A DNA stretch of 64,000 nt from contig NC_135176.1 in the NCBI RefSeq assembly GCF_041146795.1, positions 15,121,286 to 15,185,285 of the forward strand, given 5' to 3'. Positions 18,201-37,468 of the stretch are shown here, in pieces. Source of the DNA: Maylandia zebra (Eukaryota > Chordata > Actinopteri > Cichliformes > Cichlidae). Each line of letters begins with the position of its first letter. The stretch's first letter is position 1. Under the pieces are notes generated by a model. That model was not told where the DNA came from and did no database searches. It saw only the letters and a list, made by a program, of their open reading frames with translations. A program made the translations under genes and the position numbers.

Positions 18201-21198
18201 GTTATCTTAAAAATTTGACTTAGAAGTTTGAGCAAATTAAGGCTCATAACTCAAAAATTTGAGATGAGCTGAAATTTTGACTTCCAAGAACAAAAGTGCT
18301 TCTAAGCATATGCTTCACCTCTATTCAGATTATGCGTCCTTTGTCCCAAAAGCATGGGAACTGCTGGATTTACTTTAGACAAACCTTTTATCACATTACA
18401 CTCACGTTATAGCAGCTCTCCCAAATCAGTTTTAACCTTCAGGGATTGTGCAATTCTCTGTCAAAATTATGAGATCTGATAAGGTTTCAAAATATTTTTC
18501 CTTTATTGGATGCACTCTGCTTCAACCAAAGCACTGAACAACATTATGTCTTTATCAGCCGATTCACACCAGAGACAAACTCGGTTTATCAACTAAGATA
18601 GCAGAATTCACCCTAAGAGCTGTGTGAATGTGTGTTGCCAAATATTATAGAAATCTTCCCAGCAGGTTGTTCATTGGAGGAAAAGTCACAGAGCCACCAA
18701 AGTCATTAGGAAACCTCCCCTCGGCCGCATGATTGTATCTAGAAAATTGTGTGAGTCTGAACTAAAAAACAGACTCACCAGCAGCACCACGATTGCTGTC
18801 GGCAGGGCTACAAATGTTTTAATTAACCTAACCTGTTTGGCTCCTCGGTATTTGCTTTACAAATAAATCCACAGCAGTTTTGGCAGATTTGGTTTGGAAA
18901 ACAACAAATATCATAGTCAGAATCACAGAGAAAAAAAAAAGACAAATGGATCACCAATTCCTGCTTTGGTAAATGGTCATAATGTGTGAGTGCTTCTGCC
19001 AGCTGCTCAACTCTCAATAACTTACCCAGAACACTGAGCACCAGCTCTCCGATGCCGGGATCTGTAATCTCCGGTGGGTTGTTAACCATGCAGCGGTAAA
19101 TACCAGCATCTGAGACCCGTGTGTCGTTTAGCATGATATCTGCACTCAAAGGAAGACCTGCACAAGGAGCACATGAAATAATGTTTTTGTCTGTCTTCAG
19201 TATCAAGTTTCATCTATGAAAAGAGGATCATCTTACATTTTACCTGTGAAACCCACCCTGCCAATGAGGGAGGGGTCTTCAATCACCTGCCCGTGATCGT
19301 ACACAATCACCTGGAAATCAATTAAAACAAGGATGTCAAAGTCCATTTACATTGTGGGCCACAAACACTTTGATCTTAAGTGTAAAGATGTTTAGCTACA
19401 CGTTTAATCCTGGGGATATATAAGAAAATAACTGCAGTTTTAATGGTACGCCTCAGTTTTTCTACCCAATAAAGAAATGCTGCTGCAGTAAGTGAAAAAA
19501 AAAAATCAGTCAGATCGATGTTTTAGGTTTAAATTGTAGAAAATGGGCAGAAAAAGTTCTGGAAGCTCATTTCACAGTTTGTCCTGTAACAATGAAACAA
19601 AGTTTTTGTTAATTCACAGAAAATGTCCTTTTTTCAAATTTGGATTTGGTGTGTGTGTGTGGTGCAGTATGAATGGTCACTGGGAAGACCTTTGCCAGAA
19701 GGAAAAGCTGTAAAACTTATTCCCTGTTTCACATTTTCCAAAGCCGTCCAGGGGGCCAGATTGGAGTGTTTACCGGGCCACTTCTGGCCCCTGTGCCTTA
19801 CGTTTGAAATAAACTGATTTAAAACAAACGTTACTCGAACACAACAGGATATGTAGAGAATATAAATGGACTGGAACTTATATAGCACCTTTCTACCTGA
19901 ACACTCAAAAGGCTTTATACAACATGCCTCATTCTCAAGTGCTTTCTATGTAACGCACTACAGGGTTGTTCTTTGTGTGTGAAGACATTTCTCTTCAGTA
20001 TCTTGCCCACGGATACTTTGGCATGCAGACGGGAGCAGCCAGGGAACCTAACCGCCAAGCCTCTAATTAGCAGATCGCCTGCTCCACCCCATGAGCTACA
20101 GCCATGCTAAAATATGCAATTGCAAGGCATCACCCTGACAGATGTATTGCCACACCTGTATCGGGGCCTCTGGACTGGAGAAGGGAGTCAGCGTCCAGAT
20201 GATGTTGAGTCTGGAGAGGTGGTTGGAGGCGGAGGTGTAGAAGGAGCAGGGCAGGACGACAAAATCCCCTCGAGCCACCTCCAGACTGGATTCTCTCATG
20301 GTTACCCTGAGCGCAGCTAGGAGGGGGGAAAAGATTCAAATGAGACGAGCATTACCTATGACATCACACAGGTATTTCTTCTTGTTTTATCGTCACCCAT
20401 CTGCTGTTTTTCTGCTGACGTGCAGACAGCACCAGGCCTCACTCTCCCCTTCATTACTGCAATAATGAACCTCCTCCCTCCTCCTCTCTGCCATCCCCGG
20501 GCCCTTTTGTGTGCGTGGGAATTGAGCGAGCACAGTCGTCGTTAATTAAACTTGACAGCTCTGAGGTTGAGCCAGATCCGTCACAGGACGAGAAGAACAA
20601 CAGGCCACTTCACTAGGATGTGTTTGGTCATTTCTCTTGTTGTTTTTACGTAGATCACAAGTTCTGAAAATGCTGGCTTCAAGAGAGACTTTCATTAAGA
20701 CTCAAAATGTCAAACATACTGTATTGTATTAATATTAAAAGGTCACGCTTTAGAGGCAGTTGATTAATAACGGCACTAACATGAATAAAGCCCCTGTAGC
20801 TCGTACTAAATAAATATCATCTCATTTGATGAATTTGTGCATGTGTATACAGCGAACAGTCCACGCATGCATCAAGAGGTCGCCCACAGTCTTACATTTC
20901 TGTCTGGAAAAGCTTAAATGCTTCTTTCTAAATACTCATAAGGTTTTAGGTTATTCATGTCACGTCTCCTTTTACACTAGAGAAGGAACCTTCTGCCTTA
21001 GCAATATCCGTGCAAAGAATCACAGAGTCGCAGCAAACATTCGTGAAACTTTGCAAATCCTTCAAACACTCGAAGCTGCTGCAGTGTACTAAAGCAGCAA
21101 TAATTCAATCTTTTCTTAAGACAGGCCTACTCACTGTTCTCCTGAGCGGTGAAACACACACACAAGGTCCAGAACATCCATCTCCCTGTAGCACCCAT
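15285..21198 (-). CDS. IGSF11-like CTX-family cell-surface Ig protein, short tail
   Basis: Exons (minus order) 21198-21135, 20316-20156, 19310-19244, 19157-19026, 17709-17554, 15691-15569 and 15487-15285 join in phase to 906 nt, 301 residues. The start lies in a small exon coding a hydrophobic signal peptide (MFWTLCVCFTA). A V-set domain (about 23-141) has VVLPC and IYRC as its disulfide pair. A C2 domain (about 142-234) has VRLSC and LYRC plus the extra Cys pair (PVCQW, ENCYI) of the CTX family. A transmembrane helix (about 241-265) and a 36-residue tail follow. The tail ends RSFV, a class I PDZ ligand. Similarity in RGVGFTG-type, VLVPPS and VNNPP motifs is closest to IGSF11, with VSIG2 second, but IGSF11 has a far longer tail. 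Likely homophilic adhesion at the plasma membrane (family inference). Sites NDT, NVS and NLS may be glycosylated. Confidence 0.85.
15692..17553 (-). other. igsf11-like intron with dispersed repeat
   Basis: The 1.86-kb intron separates the two halves of the C2 domain. Apart from the repeat at about 16562-16800 and a short (TG)n at 17532-17546 beside the donor, I see no structured feature. Confidence 0.5.
16562..16800 (-). repeat. Teleost dispersed repeat (LINE/SINE-like)
   Basis: The cues TTTATATAACACC, CTCCCTATTAATAGGAAGAG and CCAGCAGAACCAGGCTCAGG match a repeat common in fish genomes. It is degenerate and has no open frame. The orientation is inferred from the LINE-tail-like part at its left end. 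Confidence 0.5.
17710..19025 (-). other. igsf11-like intron, no recognisable feature
   Basis: A 1.3-kb intron between the V-set and C2 exons. It is AT-rich, without open frames of interest, and I recognise no repeat family in it. Confidence 0.5.
19329..19815. mobile_element. Degraded MITE-like repeat
   Basis: The left end GGATGTCAAAGTCCATTTAC with TGTGGGCCACA and the right end GGCCACTTCTGGCCCC then GCCTTACGTTTGAAAT are approximate inverses of one another. This is the layout of a short non-autonomous DNA transposon common in fish. No transposase piece is visible. It lies in an igsf11-like intron. Confidence 0.45.
19864..20105. repeat. Teleost dispersed repeat beside an igsf11-like exon
   Basis: CTTATATAGCACCTTTCTAC, CAAAAGGCTTTATACAACAT and GGCATGCAGACGGGAGCAGC match a repeat seen widely in teleosts. 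A second partial copy is at 59743-59850. It ends about 50 bp from the donor of the 20156-20316 exon. Confidence 0.55.
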
Positions 21199-21714
21199 AG
21201 CTGTTAGGGAAGACAGAGAGGCAGTCATCTCATCCCTACGGTCTCCAAGCTGGTGGCCCAAAAAACCCAGGCATGCATGATTAATGTATCGAGTGCTGCG
21301 ATCAACCCCTCCCTGTTATTTTCACTCTCTGTCTCTGTCCCGTTGTCAGCTGGGAGAATTTTCTCTAATTAGGTTGTCAGGTAAGCGAGTGCACAAGGAA
21401 TTTTTCTGCTCCTATTAGCTGTTCCTACAGTGGTACCTACAGCGTGAGCTTGTAGTCTAATTAGTTAGTGTAGCGTGACGAAAACTGCAGCTGCAGAAGC
21501 TACAACGTGCATGTATTCAGCAAGAGGTAAGCAACATGGTGCGGCCATGGGAGTGTCAAACCTTCATGGTTGTTTTCCAAATTCAGGAGCATCTTATGTT
21601 TCATCTTTGCAGAGGTGAAACAATCTGTGCACCAGGTATAGTAAACTAACTGAACATATTCTTAAAATGGATTCATTTGTCACCAAATAATGCTCATTTA
21701 TGTTCATAATCCAT

Positions 21715-21960
21715 ACAGCTTCTTCCATCTATGCAATCCGGGGTCTCTGAGGGGGCCGGAGCTGATTTCAGTCAAAATACAGAGACCTGTCCAGGGTGAA
21801 CCCATCCTGGTCAAGTTAGAATCACCAATTGACCTAAACGCACGCATGTATTTGGTATGTGGGAGGAGGCCGGAGTACCTGAGAGTTCCTGGAGATAACC
21901 CACACAGACATGAGACCACAGAAAGGCCCGAGCCTGGATTCAAACAAACAACCGAAGAGC
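21715..21960. repeat. Teleost dispersed repeat
   Basis: Cues include GGGGTCTCTGAGGGGGCCGG, GACCTGTCCAGGGTGAACCC, GAATCACCAATTGACCTAAA and GTGGGAGGAGGCCGGAGTAC. A further piece of the same family, the end with CATGCAAACTCTACACAGAA, is at 56126-56240. It is non-coding. Confidence 0.6.
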
Positions 21961-22859
21961 TTCAGACTTTTGGGTGTTGTCTCAAATAAGCTTTTGGGCA
22001 TTTTTTTTTTTACCATAAAGCCAAAAATCCACACTCTCTGTCCTTGTGGTAAGAGGCCAAAAAAAACAGCTTTAACATTTTGCATCATCTGGTTATTTAC
22101 AGCTTCAAGGCTTCAAGAAAAAATGAAGGTCGTCAGTGGTGCAAAGAAATGTTCAGAGGCGTGTTTTTGACACTAGAAGAGTCATCAGATGATGACATCC
22201 TTCCGTTATGACCTACAGGCAAAATAAAAATCCACCAGAGCTCCTCTTTGATGCATTTACATAAAATGTGTTCACTAAGTAATGACTCACTAAGTCGATC
22301 TGCCGGGCACGTTCTGCAGTCGTCGTCTAAACATATAAACTGTTGTCACATTTATGGAATTCATATGGGAACATAAGTAAATGCTGCCATGTTTCACTGT
22401 GATGGTTCATGGAGAAAGACCCAACTGTGCTGTGGAAATCGGATGGGCTGTAGAAGAGTGGTGCTCCATGTATGTGTATGTATATATATGTAGAGAGCGA
22501 GAGAGAGATTTGTGATACCATGGGGATTTGAATAAATGCCTACACCATCCGCACCCAGAACAGCACCAACATATGAAGGGAAAAAAAGATATGGACTACA
22601 AAGTTTATGGCATCATTAAACTATTAAGTTCTTCAGATGGAGGCACTCCCACTGAGATAGAAATGCTTCGAAGGATGAAGGTGATGATAGGGAACAGATA
22701 TTAGACACAGATGTGCAGCGATTCATTCTTTTTTCCCCCGCTACCACACACACACAAAGACACATCCACCAGCTCTACTCACTGTAGGAGTCAAACATTC
22801 AGGCTTTTCCTTTGATTCATCATCCACCTGTATTTTTAACATGAAAAATTGACTGAAAT

Positions 22860-23400
22860 GGTACGTTGTGGATCACGAAAGGTTTTCGCTTAGACAGCAG
22901 TTGTCCTTGTTCTCTCCTGGATCACCTGGAGCTTTCTTTAGGTGCCTTTCCAGCTTTGACAAAAGTCCTGCTGGGATAATCACATTTACTCAGGGCCTTC
23001 TTGATATGCTTTTCTGCTCCCCTGGCCACCATATCTGTGGGAATGATATCCACGCTGTGTTGTAACGTTCTGATGACACCCAGTTTCTTCTCCAGAGTGT
23101 GATGAGAGTCAAAGCTTAAATACTGATCCATATGTATAGGTTTATGGTACAAAGCAGTTTTTTAAATGTCTCCCATTACTGATGGAAATCTCAGTCTAAG
23201 AAGGCTAACCTTTCACTTTTCATATCCTCACTGGCAAAGTTGTGTTGGTCCACAGAGTTAATGTGATCAGTGAACTGTGGCACATCCTGAGATTTGATTT
23301 TCACCTAGATGTCATCCACATACCTGAACCAATGTGGTCATTGAGGCTCCAGGTTCAGGTGTCGTTTGCAATCAGACCAATGCCCAAGAAAGGTACATCA
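22860..23400 (-). mobile_element. Penelope-like retroelement fragment (reverse-transcriptase region)
   Basis: The minus strand carries a broken reverse-transcriptase reading with RYVDDI (catalytic YVDD at about 23311-23322), then an in-frame stop, then ITDHINSVDQ-like sequence and FDSHHTLEKKLGVIRTLQHS. This is the conserved run of fish Penelope-like elements between the RT and the GIY-YIG endonuclease. It is truncated at both ends, and frames are interrupted. It is inverted relative to the fragment at 28391-29358. Confidence 0.75.
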
Positions 23401-23458
23401 CTTGCACTTCGATTTGGGCAGATCACCGTGTGTGAATACAATCTTACATCAAGTCTTC

Positions 23459-23459
23459 C

Positions 23460-23494
<35 letters not shown>

Positions 23495-23495
23495 C
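23459..23495 (+). repeat. (CAA)n microsatellite
   Basis: About 12 tandem CAA/AAC units followed by CGACAC. It produces false poly-Gln or poly-Thr open frames and codes for nothing. Confidence 0.9.
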
Positions 23496-24382
23496 GACAC
23501 AAAACAAAGGAGCTTATGGCACAAGGTTGTCTTCACCCAGTTTATTCAAATTACAAATAGCATCCAGCACCACCTTTGTGCGTTCCAGCTGTGAAATACA
23601 GAATGTTTGAGACTAGAAAACAAAACAAAACATCCCCGCTGAAGAGAGAATTGGCAAAACTGTTGGATATTTCCTGTAAGGGCAGCCTTTTTCATTCTGA
23701 GCTATAATGTTATTAAGTTCTATGGTGAGGTCTCCAAGAGCTTGATTTGTTTTTATCCAAACGTCTCACCACCATATACAAATATACACATACAACTCTT
23801 TTCATCCACAGTCAATATACATAACCCTAGCTTCACCCTCCCTACAGAAAACATCTTGTATTTTGAGTGTCTGGGATCATAACAGGGACAGGTGTGTAGA
23901 TCTGTGTGAGCCTCAACATTTAGATCCCCAACAAGCATACAAACATCTTAAATCTTTTATCCACAAATAGCATTTCCTATTTTCTAACATTCACAGATTC
24001 CCGTATGTAAGTTGGCAGAAATAGGGGTATACGGGATAGATTTGCTCTCTGGTTTGACATGTAACACTTCCCTTTTTAGTGACGCACAGTCAGTTGCTCT
24101 TCTAGGGTAAGTTGCTCCTAATTCTGGTCTCGTGTAAGATGAGGGCCACAATAAATAGAGTATAGGTGAGAAAGCGCAAGAGGGGAGACAGATCGGTAGG
24201 AAAGAAAGCGAGACAGACAAGTAAGCGGAGTGAGTCCTGCCTCTTCCCCTTCTGGGTAACAGGGAGTGACCTGGTGCCAGGGCCAGCCAATCACGGGAGG
24301 ATCCAGACCAGTTTAGACCAATCGGATCGCTTCAGTGAGAAGCCTCTGCCTGTTGCTGCAGTTTGATGGCAGTACAGTCTCG

Positions 24383-32339
<7,957 letters not shown>

Positions 32340-34089
32340 TTCGCAGCGGTTGGGATACTATACAGAGCTGGTGAATAATATGTATGACTTACACCAGCAT
32401 GAGAACTACACCTACACCGAGGGGTCTCTTCTCCCTGACAGCCAACCCCTATTTAACTCCTCACTTTCTAATGACCTCCTCCAGCCCCAAACACAACCAT
32501 TTACGGCTTTCTTGCTTGTGCTGTCGTAGCTTTGTCGTTGGTGTCGTAAATCGCAGCGGCTCAAAATTCAGTCGCTGAATACCCCCAAAACAAAAACAAA
32601 ACAACAAAAAAAACACCACCACTGTCAATATAAGTGCAATGCTAAAGAAACAAAGTAACGCAAAGAAAAAATTATAATAAGAACTGTTCAAACTGTTTTT
32701 AGCGATAAATGTAATTGTGCTGTAATCACATCAATGACCACATGATGGCAGTAGATTCTTTTACTGGGAAGTTTGCCTGGGTTCAGCCAGCCTGTGAATC
32801 TTGATTTGAATGTATCACAGTGAGAAGTTTACATATACCCATCATAGCATAGGTAGGTGACTGTTGAAAGCCCACTTTTTATATATGTTGTTGTAACTGT
32901 TTCAAAGTTATTAGCATGAATCTGCAATGAGTTTTCTTCAAATAAAAGAGGACTTCGGTAGAACGAAATACAATCTCCATGTGTTTCATTGAGTGTCTAG
33001 CACGATCTACAATATTTGAAAGTATTGTTAAAAAATTCCATGAGTTTTTCTGAAATCTTGCTGTCATGCCTACACACATCAACCGAAGGAAGAGTTAAGC
33101 CTGTTTCAAGCTCCAGCCTCTCATCCTAGGCTGATGTGCGCCTTGCTTGATGGGACAAATCAGACATTCCTAAGCATCACATTAGATTCCTCTTTCACTG
33201 GGATGCCACAGTCTCATAAAACGCACAACCCTTTGTGTACGGCGATCACAAAATCTGGTGTGCAGTGAGCTCATAGATGAAACTAAGGTAACTCACAAAT
33301 ATGAACTATGTGAGCAGAAACGTGTCTGCTGAAATAATAGGAGGCTTAAAACTACACATTCTCTCTTTAACAAGGGAGCTAGAGGTTGGCGAATGGAGGG
33401 AGGCCAATCTTCAGACCTTCAATACTGCAAAATATCAGTAAACAAAACTGAATCCATTTCACCCACATTACAATTTCTGTTCAACTGCCAGGACAACTAA
33501 ACTTGAAATCAGTTACTGTTGTCTTGGGGGTTTCTGTTTCTTTTCCCTCCCCCACAGATGAAGCAGAGAAGAGGAAAAACCAGTTCAGAAGTCACCCCCC
33601 TGCCCCTGGTACACCACCAACCTCTATTGATTGAAAGGTATATTTTTATTTTTAAGAAATAAAAAAGTTAAGTTTACTCAGAATATACAGTTTAGTTCAG
33701 TTGCTAATGGAGTGATGCTTAGTTAACAAGCTGAGTTAAATAAATGTGTGGTGAATGATTGTTTAAACTAAGTATCATCAGTTAATGTAACTCTGTTATT
33801 AGTATATTCAAATGATGATGCATTACCACCACCAACTGGTAGAATATGGAGATAAAGCTCATCAGCTATTATTTGACATAAAAACTCACAAAGTGTTAAT
33901 TATAAACAGAAAAAATCACAGCTTAACCTTGAATGGTTTTAAGCTTTGTCCTTCATTACTTCCCATCTCTGCTGATATCACATATCCACAAAATAATTAA
34001 AGCATCTGATTGGTGCTGTTATAATAACCTTTCCCTGAACATTAAAAAAAAAGAAGAGAGAAATCATTGATTTCAAGCGACAGCGAGGG

Positions 34090-34545
34090 GCGCTCAGGCC
34101 ACTGGAATCAGGGTTGACGTAGAGAGGGTGCTTGCTTTATATTTCTGGGAGGTCCTTAAATGGACAACGAACGGTGCTCCTATTATTAAAAAGGCACAAC
34201 AGAGACTTTATTTCCTCAGAATACTAAAGAAGGCCCACCTGTCTGCAAATCTATTAGAGTCTTTCTACCTCTGCTCAATATAAAGCCTCCTGACGTACTG
34301 TATAACAGTCTGGTTTGGGAACTGCTCAGCAGCAGACAGAGAAACTCTCCACAAGGTGATAAAAACTGTTCAGGGCATCATCGGCCAGCACCTGCCGCCT
34401 CTGGAGGACATCCACTGGTCTGTTCACTCTGCTCCTCCCTGGGAAACGGTACAGGTTACTGAATTCACCCACTGCCAGATTAAAGAACAGCTTCTACCCA
34501 GCGGCTATCACTGAACCCTCCTCCCACTTGTGACATTACAGTAAG
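34090..34545 (+). mobile_element. Non-LTR retrotransposon relic (RT C-terminal region)
   Basis: The + strand reads KKAQQRLYFLRILKKAHLSA, then NLLESFYLC and a stop, then (after a shift) VWFGNCSAADRETLHKVIKT-like and IIGQHLPPLEDI. This is the C-terminal segment of a LINE polyprotein common in fish. Several stops and shifts make it a relic. Confidence 0.6.
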
Positions 34546-35451
34546 TTTCTACTCACTATAGACTCGGTACCCCACACACTTTTTTGCAATAAGATATATT
34601 ACATTTTCATAAGTGGCTTCACACTGCTTACTGTCGTTTTTTATATTTCTTTGTATTTATTCTGTGTATCTTGATAATTGATCATTTTATTGTACTCCAT
34701 TTTAAATGTACATCCAAACCTCCAGGAAATCTCAGTGTTTATCCCACAGACGATAAACGTTCTGTCGTGTCAGTTTTCATGAAGCACCAGGAGTACAAAC
34801 ACTTCCTTTGCCACACTTGACATACTGTATGTATCGTAATCAAGCCTCAAGTTGGACCCAGAAAGCAGACCCAGACAACAAAGAATATTAAAGCCTTTAT
34901 TTTCATCACACAAGAAAGGACTAAAGAGGATAGAGGTAACAATTAGCAGTGACAAAATACAGTGGTTTGGTAAACATGGCGTGGTGACGTAGCTATGAGC
35001 AACCAGAGAAACGGGACAGTGACAGTGAAGGTAACTGGAGCATGGCTGGTATGTAATGGTCACACTTGGGAGAGAGGAGAATGGAGTTAGAACGGGAGCC
35101 AAGGGTGAGTTTAAGAGAAGGTGAGTATGACAGTTTTTCCTAGCTTACTTGCAGGAGGAGTGATAGAGGTGGCGTGAGTCCAGGAGGATTCGTGAGTGTG
35201 AGATGGCTGACCTGAGTTCAGTTGGGTCTGAGGTGATGAGTGGGCAGGAGGGCATGCAGGTGAGGCGCCAAGGAATTCCCAGAGAGCAGGTATGAAAACA
35301 GAATCCCAGAGGTGAGTCTCAATCATGCGCCATGAAGTATCCGGGAGCAACTAGAGCAAGAGATAACAGCATAAGCAGAGCACTTAAGAGAACAAACATG
35401 AAACATGGGAGCCAGTTACCAACATAGAGGAACCTGGTGGAAATTATTTTT

Positions 35452-35776
35452 GGGGCGATCGTGGCTCAAGAGTTGGGAGTTCGCCTTGTAATCGGAAGGT
35501 TGCCGGTTCGAGCCCCGGCTTGGACAGTCTTGGTCGTTGTGTCCTTGGGCAAGACACTTCACCCGTTGCCTACTGGTGGTGGTCAGAGGGCCCGGTGGCG
35601 CCAGTGTCCGGCAGCCTCGCCTCTGTCAGTGCGCCCCAGGGTGGCTGTGGCTACATTGTAGCTTGCCATCACCAGTGTGTGAATGGGTGGATGACAGGTT
35701 GTGTAAAGCGCTTTGGGGTCCTTAGGGACTAGTAAAGCGCTATACAAATACAGGCCATTTACCATTTTACCATTTA
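35452..35776 (+). mobile_element. AFC-type SINE (tRNA-derived, African cichlid family)
   Basis: It starts GGGGCGATCGTGGCTCAAGA with an A-box-like TGGCTCAAGAGTTGG (35462-35476) and a perfect B box GGTTCGAGCC (35505-35514). A tRNA-unrelated body (CCGTTGCCTACTGGTGGTGG, CACCAGTGTGTGAATGGGTG) follows. The LINE-like tail is GTAAAGCGCTATACAAATAC, with repeated TTTACCATT units at the end. The sequence matches my memory of the AFC SINE along its whole length, which points to an African-lineage cichlid. It is a transposed SINE and not a functional tRNA gene. Confidence 0.8.
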
Positions 35777-36968
35777 ACACAATGAGGGTAACACTGATTT
35801 TAAGTTTTTAACCTCTAAGCTCTGGTTTTATGCTTTTTATTTTAGTCCTCGTTTCACAGTGTTTAGGGTTGAGTCCAGACTTGCAATTATAATTTATGAT
35901 TAAACTATTAAATGAACTGAAAATGCATTTGAGACCATCATTCTCTGCTTTACTTCACTAATTAAAATCACCTTCGGCTCCGACAAACAGGAAGACAACT
36001 TGCAACGCCTTGACATTTATTCACCGAAAAAATGAAGAAAATAATCAGAACTTGACCAATCATGAAAGAGATTAACCTAATATGTTCTGTCTCAGTTGGA
36101 ATGAGTGAACCCATTGCAATCCCAGTTCATCTCAGGTGAAACCAATAATAAAGACATTGATATTCATGGAAATGTATTGCATGTGCAATATAAAAACGGG
36201 AACAACACATTTCTTAAAAACAGTCTCAGGTTTTATTTCAAAAATACCTAACGTACAATAAAAGCTGTTAACAGACAGTATTCACTTAAAAAATAACTTT
36301 TAGCAAACAGCTCAGGTGTTCAATAATCCTCTCACCAGTATATTTCTACATTCTACAGTACAGCCAGTCGTGGTATTCAAGCAGGAGTTAATAAACAGAC
36401 GTCTGCATGGATTCTGCTGGATTCTGTAGGAGTTTATTCCAAATGGCAAGACAGGGGCAGGGAGAAACAATGACATGTGTGACAACCAGTTTAACTTCCC
36501 AAACACACACATCTGTGTGTGCACACACACACATACACCCGCACACAGTAAAAAGAAAGATGGCTAAATGTTACAGAACAAGGATCCTGTGAACGTTCTG
36601 ATGTAAAATTCACATCCAGAGCATATTTCGACCAGAGGAGGGACATCCTCGGTTCATAATCTCTTTAAACAAACAGCAGGCATAAAATGAATATATTTAA
36701 AGGCATAGTGAAGACACAAATTTACACAAAATGCGTTTTTACTATCAGAAGTTCAATCTGAGCATGCTTACAAGGCACGCCGATTGGCTACAAAGCCACA
36801 TTCAACTCTCCTCTTGATTTACGGTAGTTCACAAATGAGTCCTTTTGACTGCCATGCCATCATACGTAACTAACACGAAACACAGAAATACAGCCGTGTC
36901 TTGTCTCTCTATATTTTGTCGACCACAGTTTAGACAAATCAGAGCGCAAAACATGTACAACAACAACA

Positions 36969-36982
36969 CCCCCCCCCCCCCC
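36969..36982 (+). repeat. Poly-C run
   Basis: Fourteen consecutive Cs after AACAACAACA. It is probably in the 3' UTR of dixdc1, where it reads as poly-G in the transcript. Confidence 0.8.
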
Positions 36983-37468
36983 ATTTCTTTATCTGAAGGT
37001 AACAGCTTATAGTAATGAAAACTGTAACGTACCTGAAGACATAACAGAAAACATAAATTTGTAACATGTAATCTGGTGGTGTCTCTTTGAAGGCAACACT
37101 GATGAACGAGTAATAAAAACTAAACAGTGACTACAGTAAATGTTCTGTAGTTGTGGTGAAACAACAACGCTACTGTGGTCCTTTAAAATGTTATTTCTGA
37201 GTCCATAAATAGCTTTACCGTATAAGGCACTGACTTTTACACTATTATGGACATCAGTTACAATGAACCCAAACCTCGTGCTCCTACAGTATTTTGATAG
37301 AAGGTCCAGTCCACTTGTGCCTTTGCTGCCTTAATGTGCCACTGGGATCACAGTAAAAAGTGTCGAGAGCCTCTCAGTTTGAACCTACAGCGGCCTGAGA
37401 CAGAAAACATAGTTAGCTCCCCAACACTGAGATTTAAGGGAACAAACAGAGACAGATGGATCATGCCG

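Larger units (their letters stand above)
21199..24382. other. Intergenic region between igsf11-like 5' end and dlat 3' end
   Basis: It contains a dispersed repeat (21715-21960), a Penelope-like fragment (22860-23400) and a CAA microsatellite (23459-23495). The rest (21199-21714, 21961-22859, 23496-24382) shows nothing I can name. The igsf11-like promoter and the dlat 3' UTR must lie here. An AATAAA on the minus strand near 23540 is one candidate for dlat poly(A), but it is far from the stop. Confidence 0.5.
32340..37468. other. Intergenic region between dlat 5' end and dixdc1 3' end
   Basis: The dlat promoter lies at the left edge, where the GC-rich first exon gives way to AT-rich DNA. Inside are a LINE relic (34090-34545), an AFC-type SINE (35452-35776), a CA-rich stretch (36507-36546) and 14 Cs (36969-36982). 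The dixdc1 3' UTR occupies the right part; AATAAA on the minus strand at 36232-36237 is a candidate signal. I find no gene on either strand. Confidence 0.5.

Noticed and set aside
23242-23610. Poly-Thr and poly-Gln frames
   Set aside because: Produced by the (CAA)n microsatellite at 23459-23495.
35437-35780. Several overlapping open frames and a possible tRNA gene
   Set aside because: All lie in the AFC-type SINE. The A and B boxes belong to the SINE promoter, and there is no complete tRNA cloverleaf with anticodon arm that I can support.
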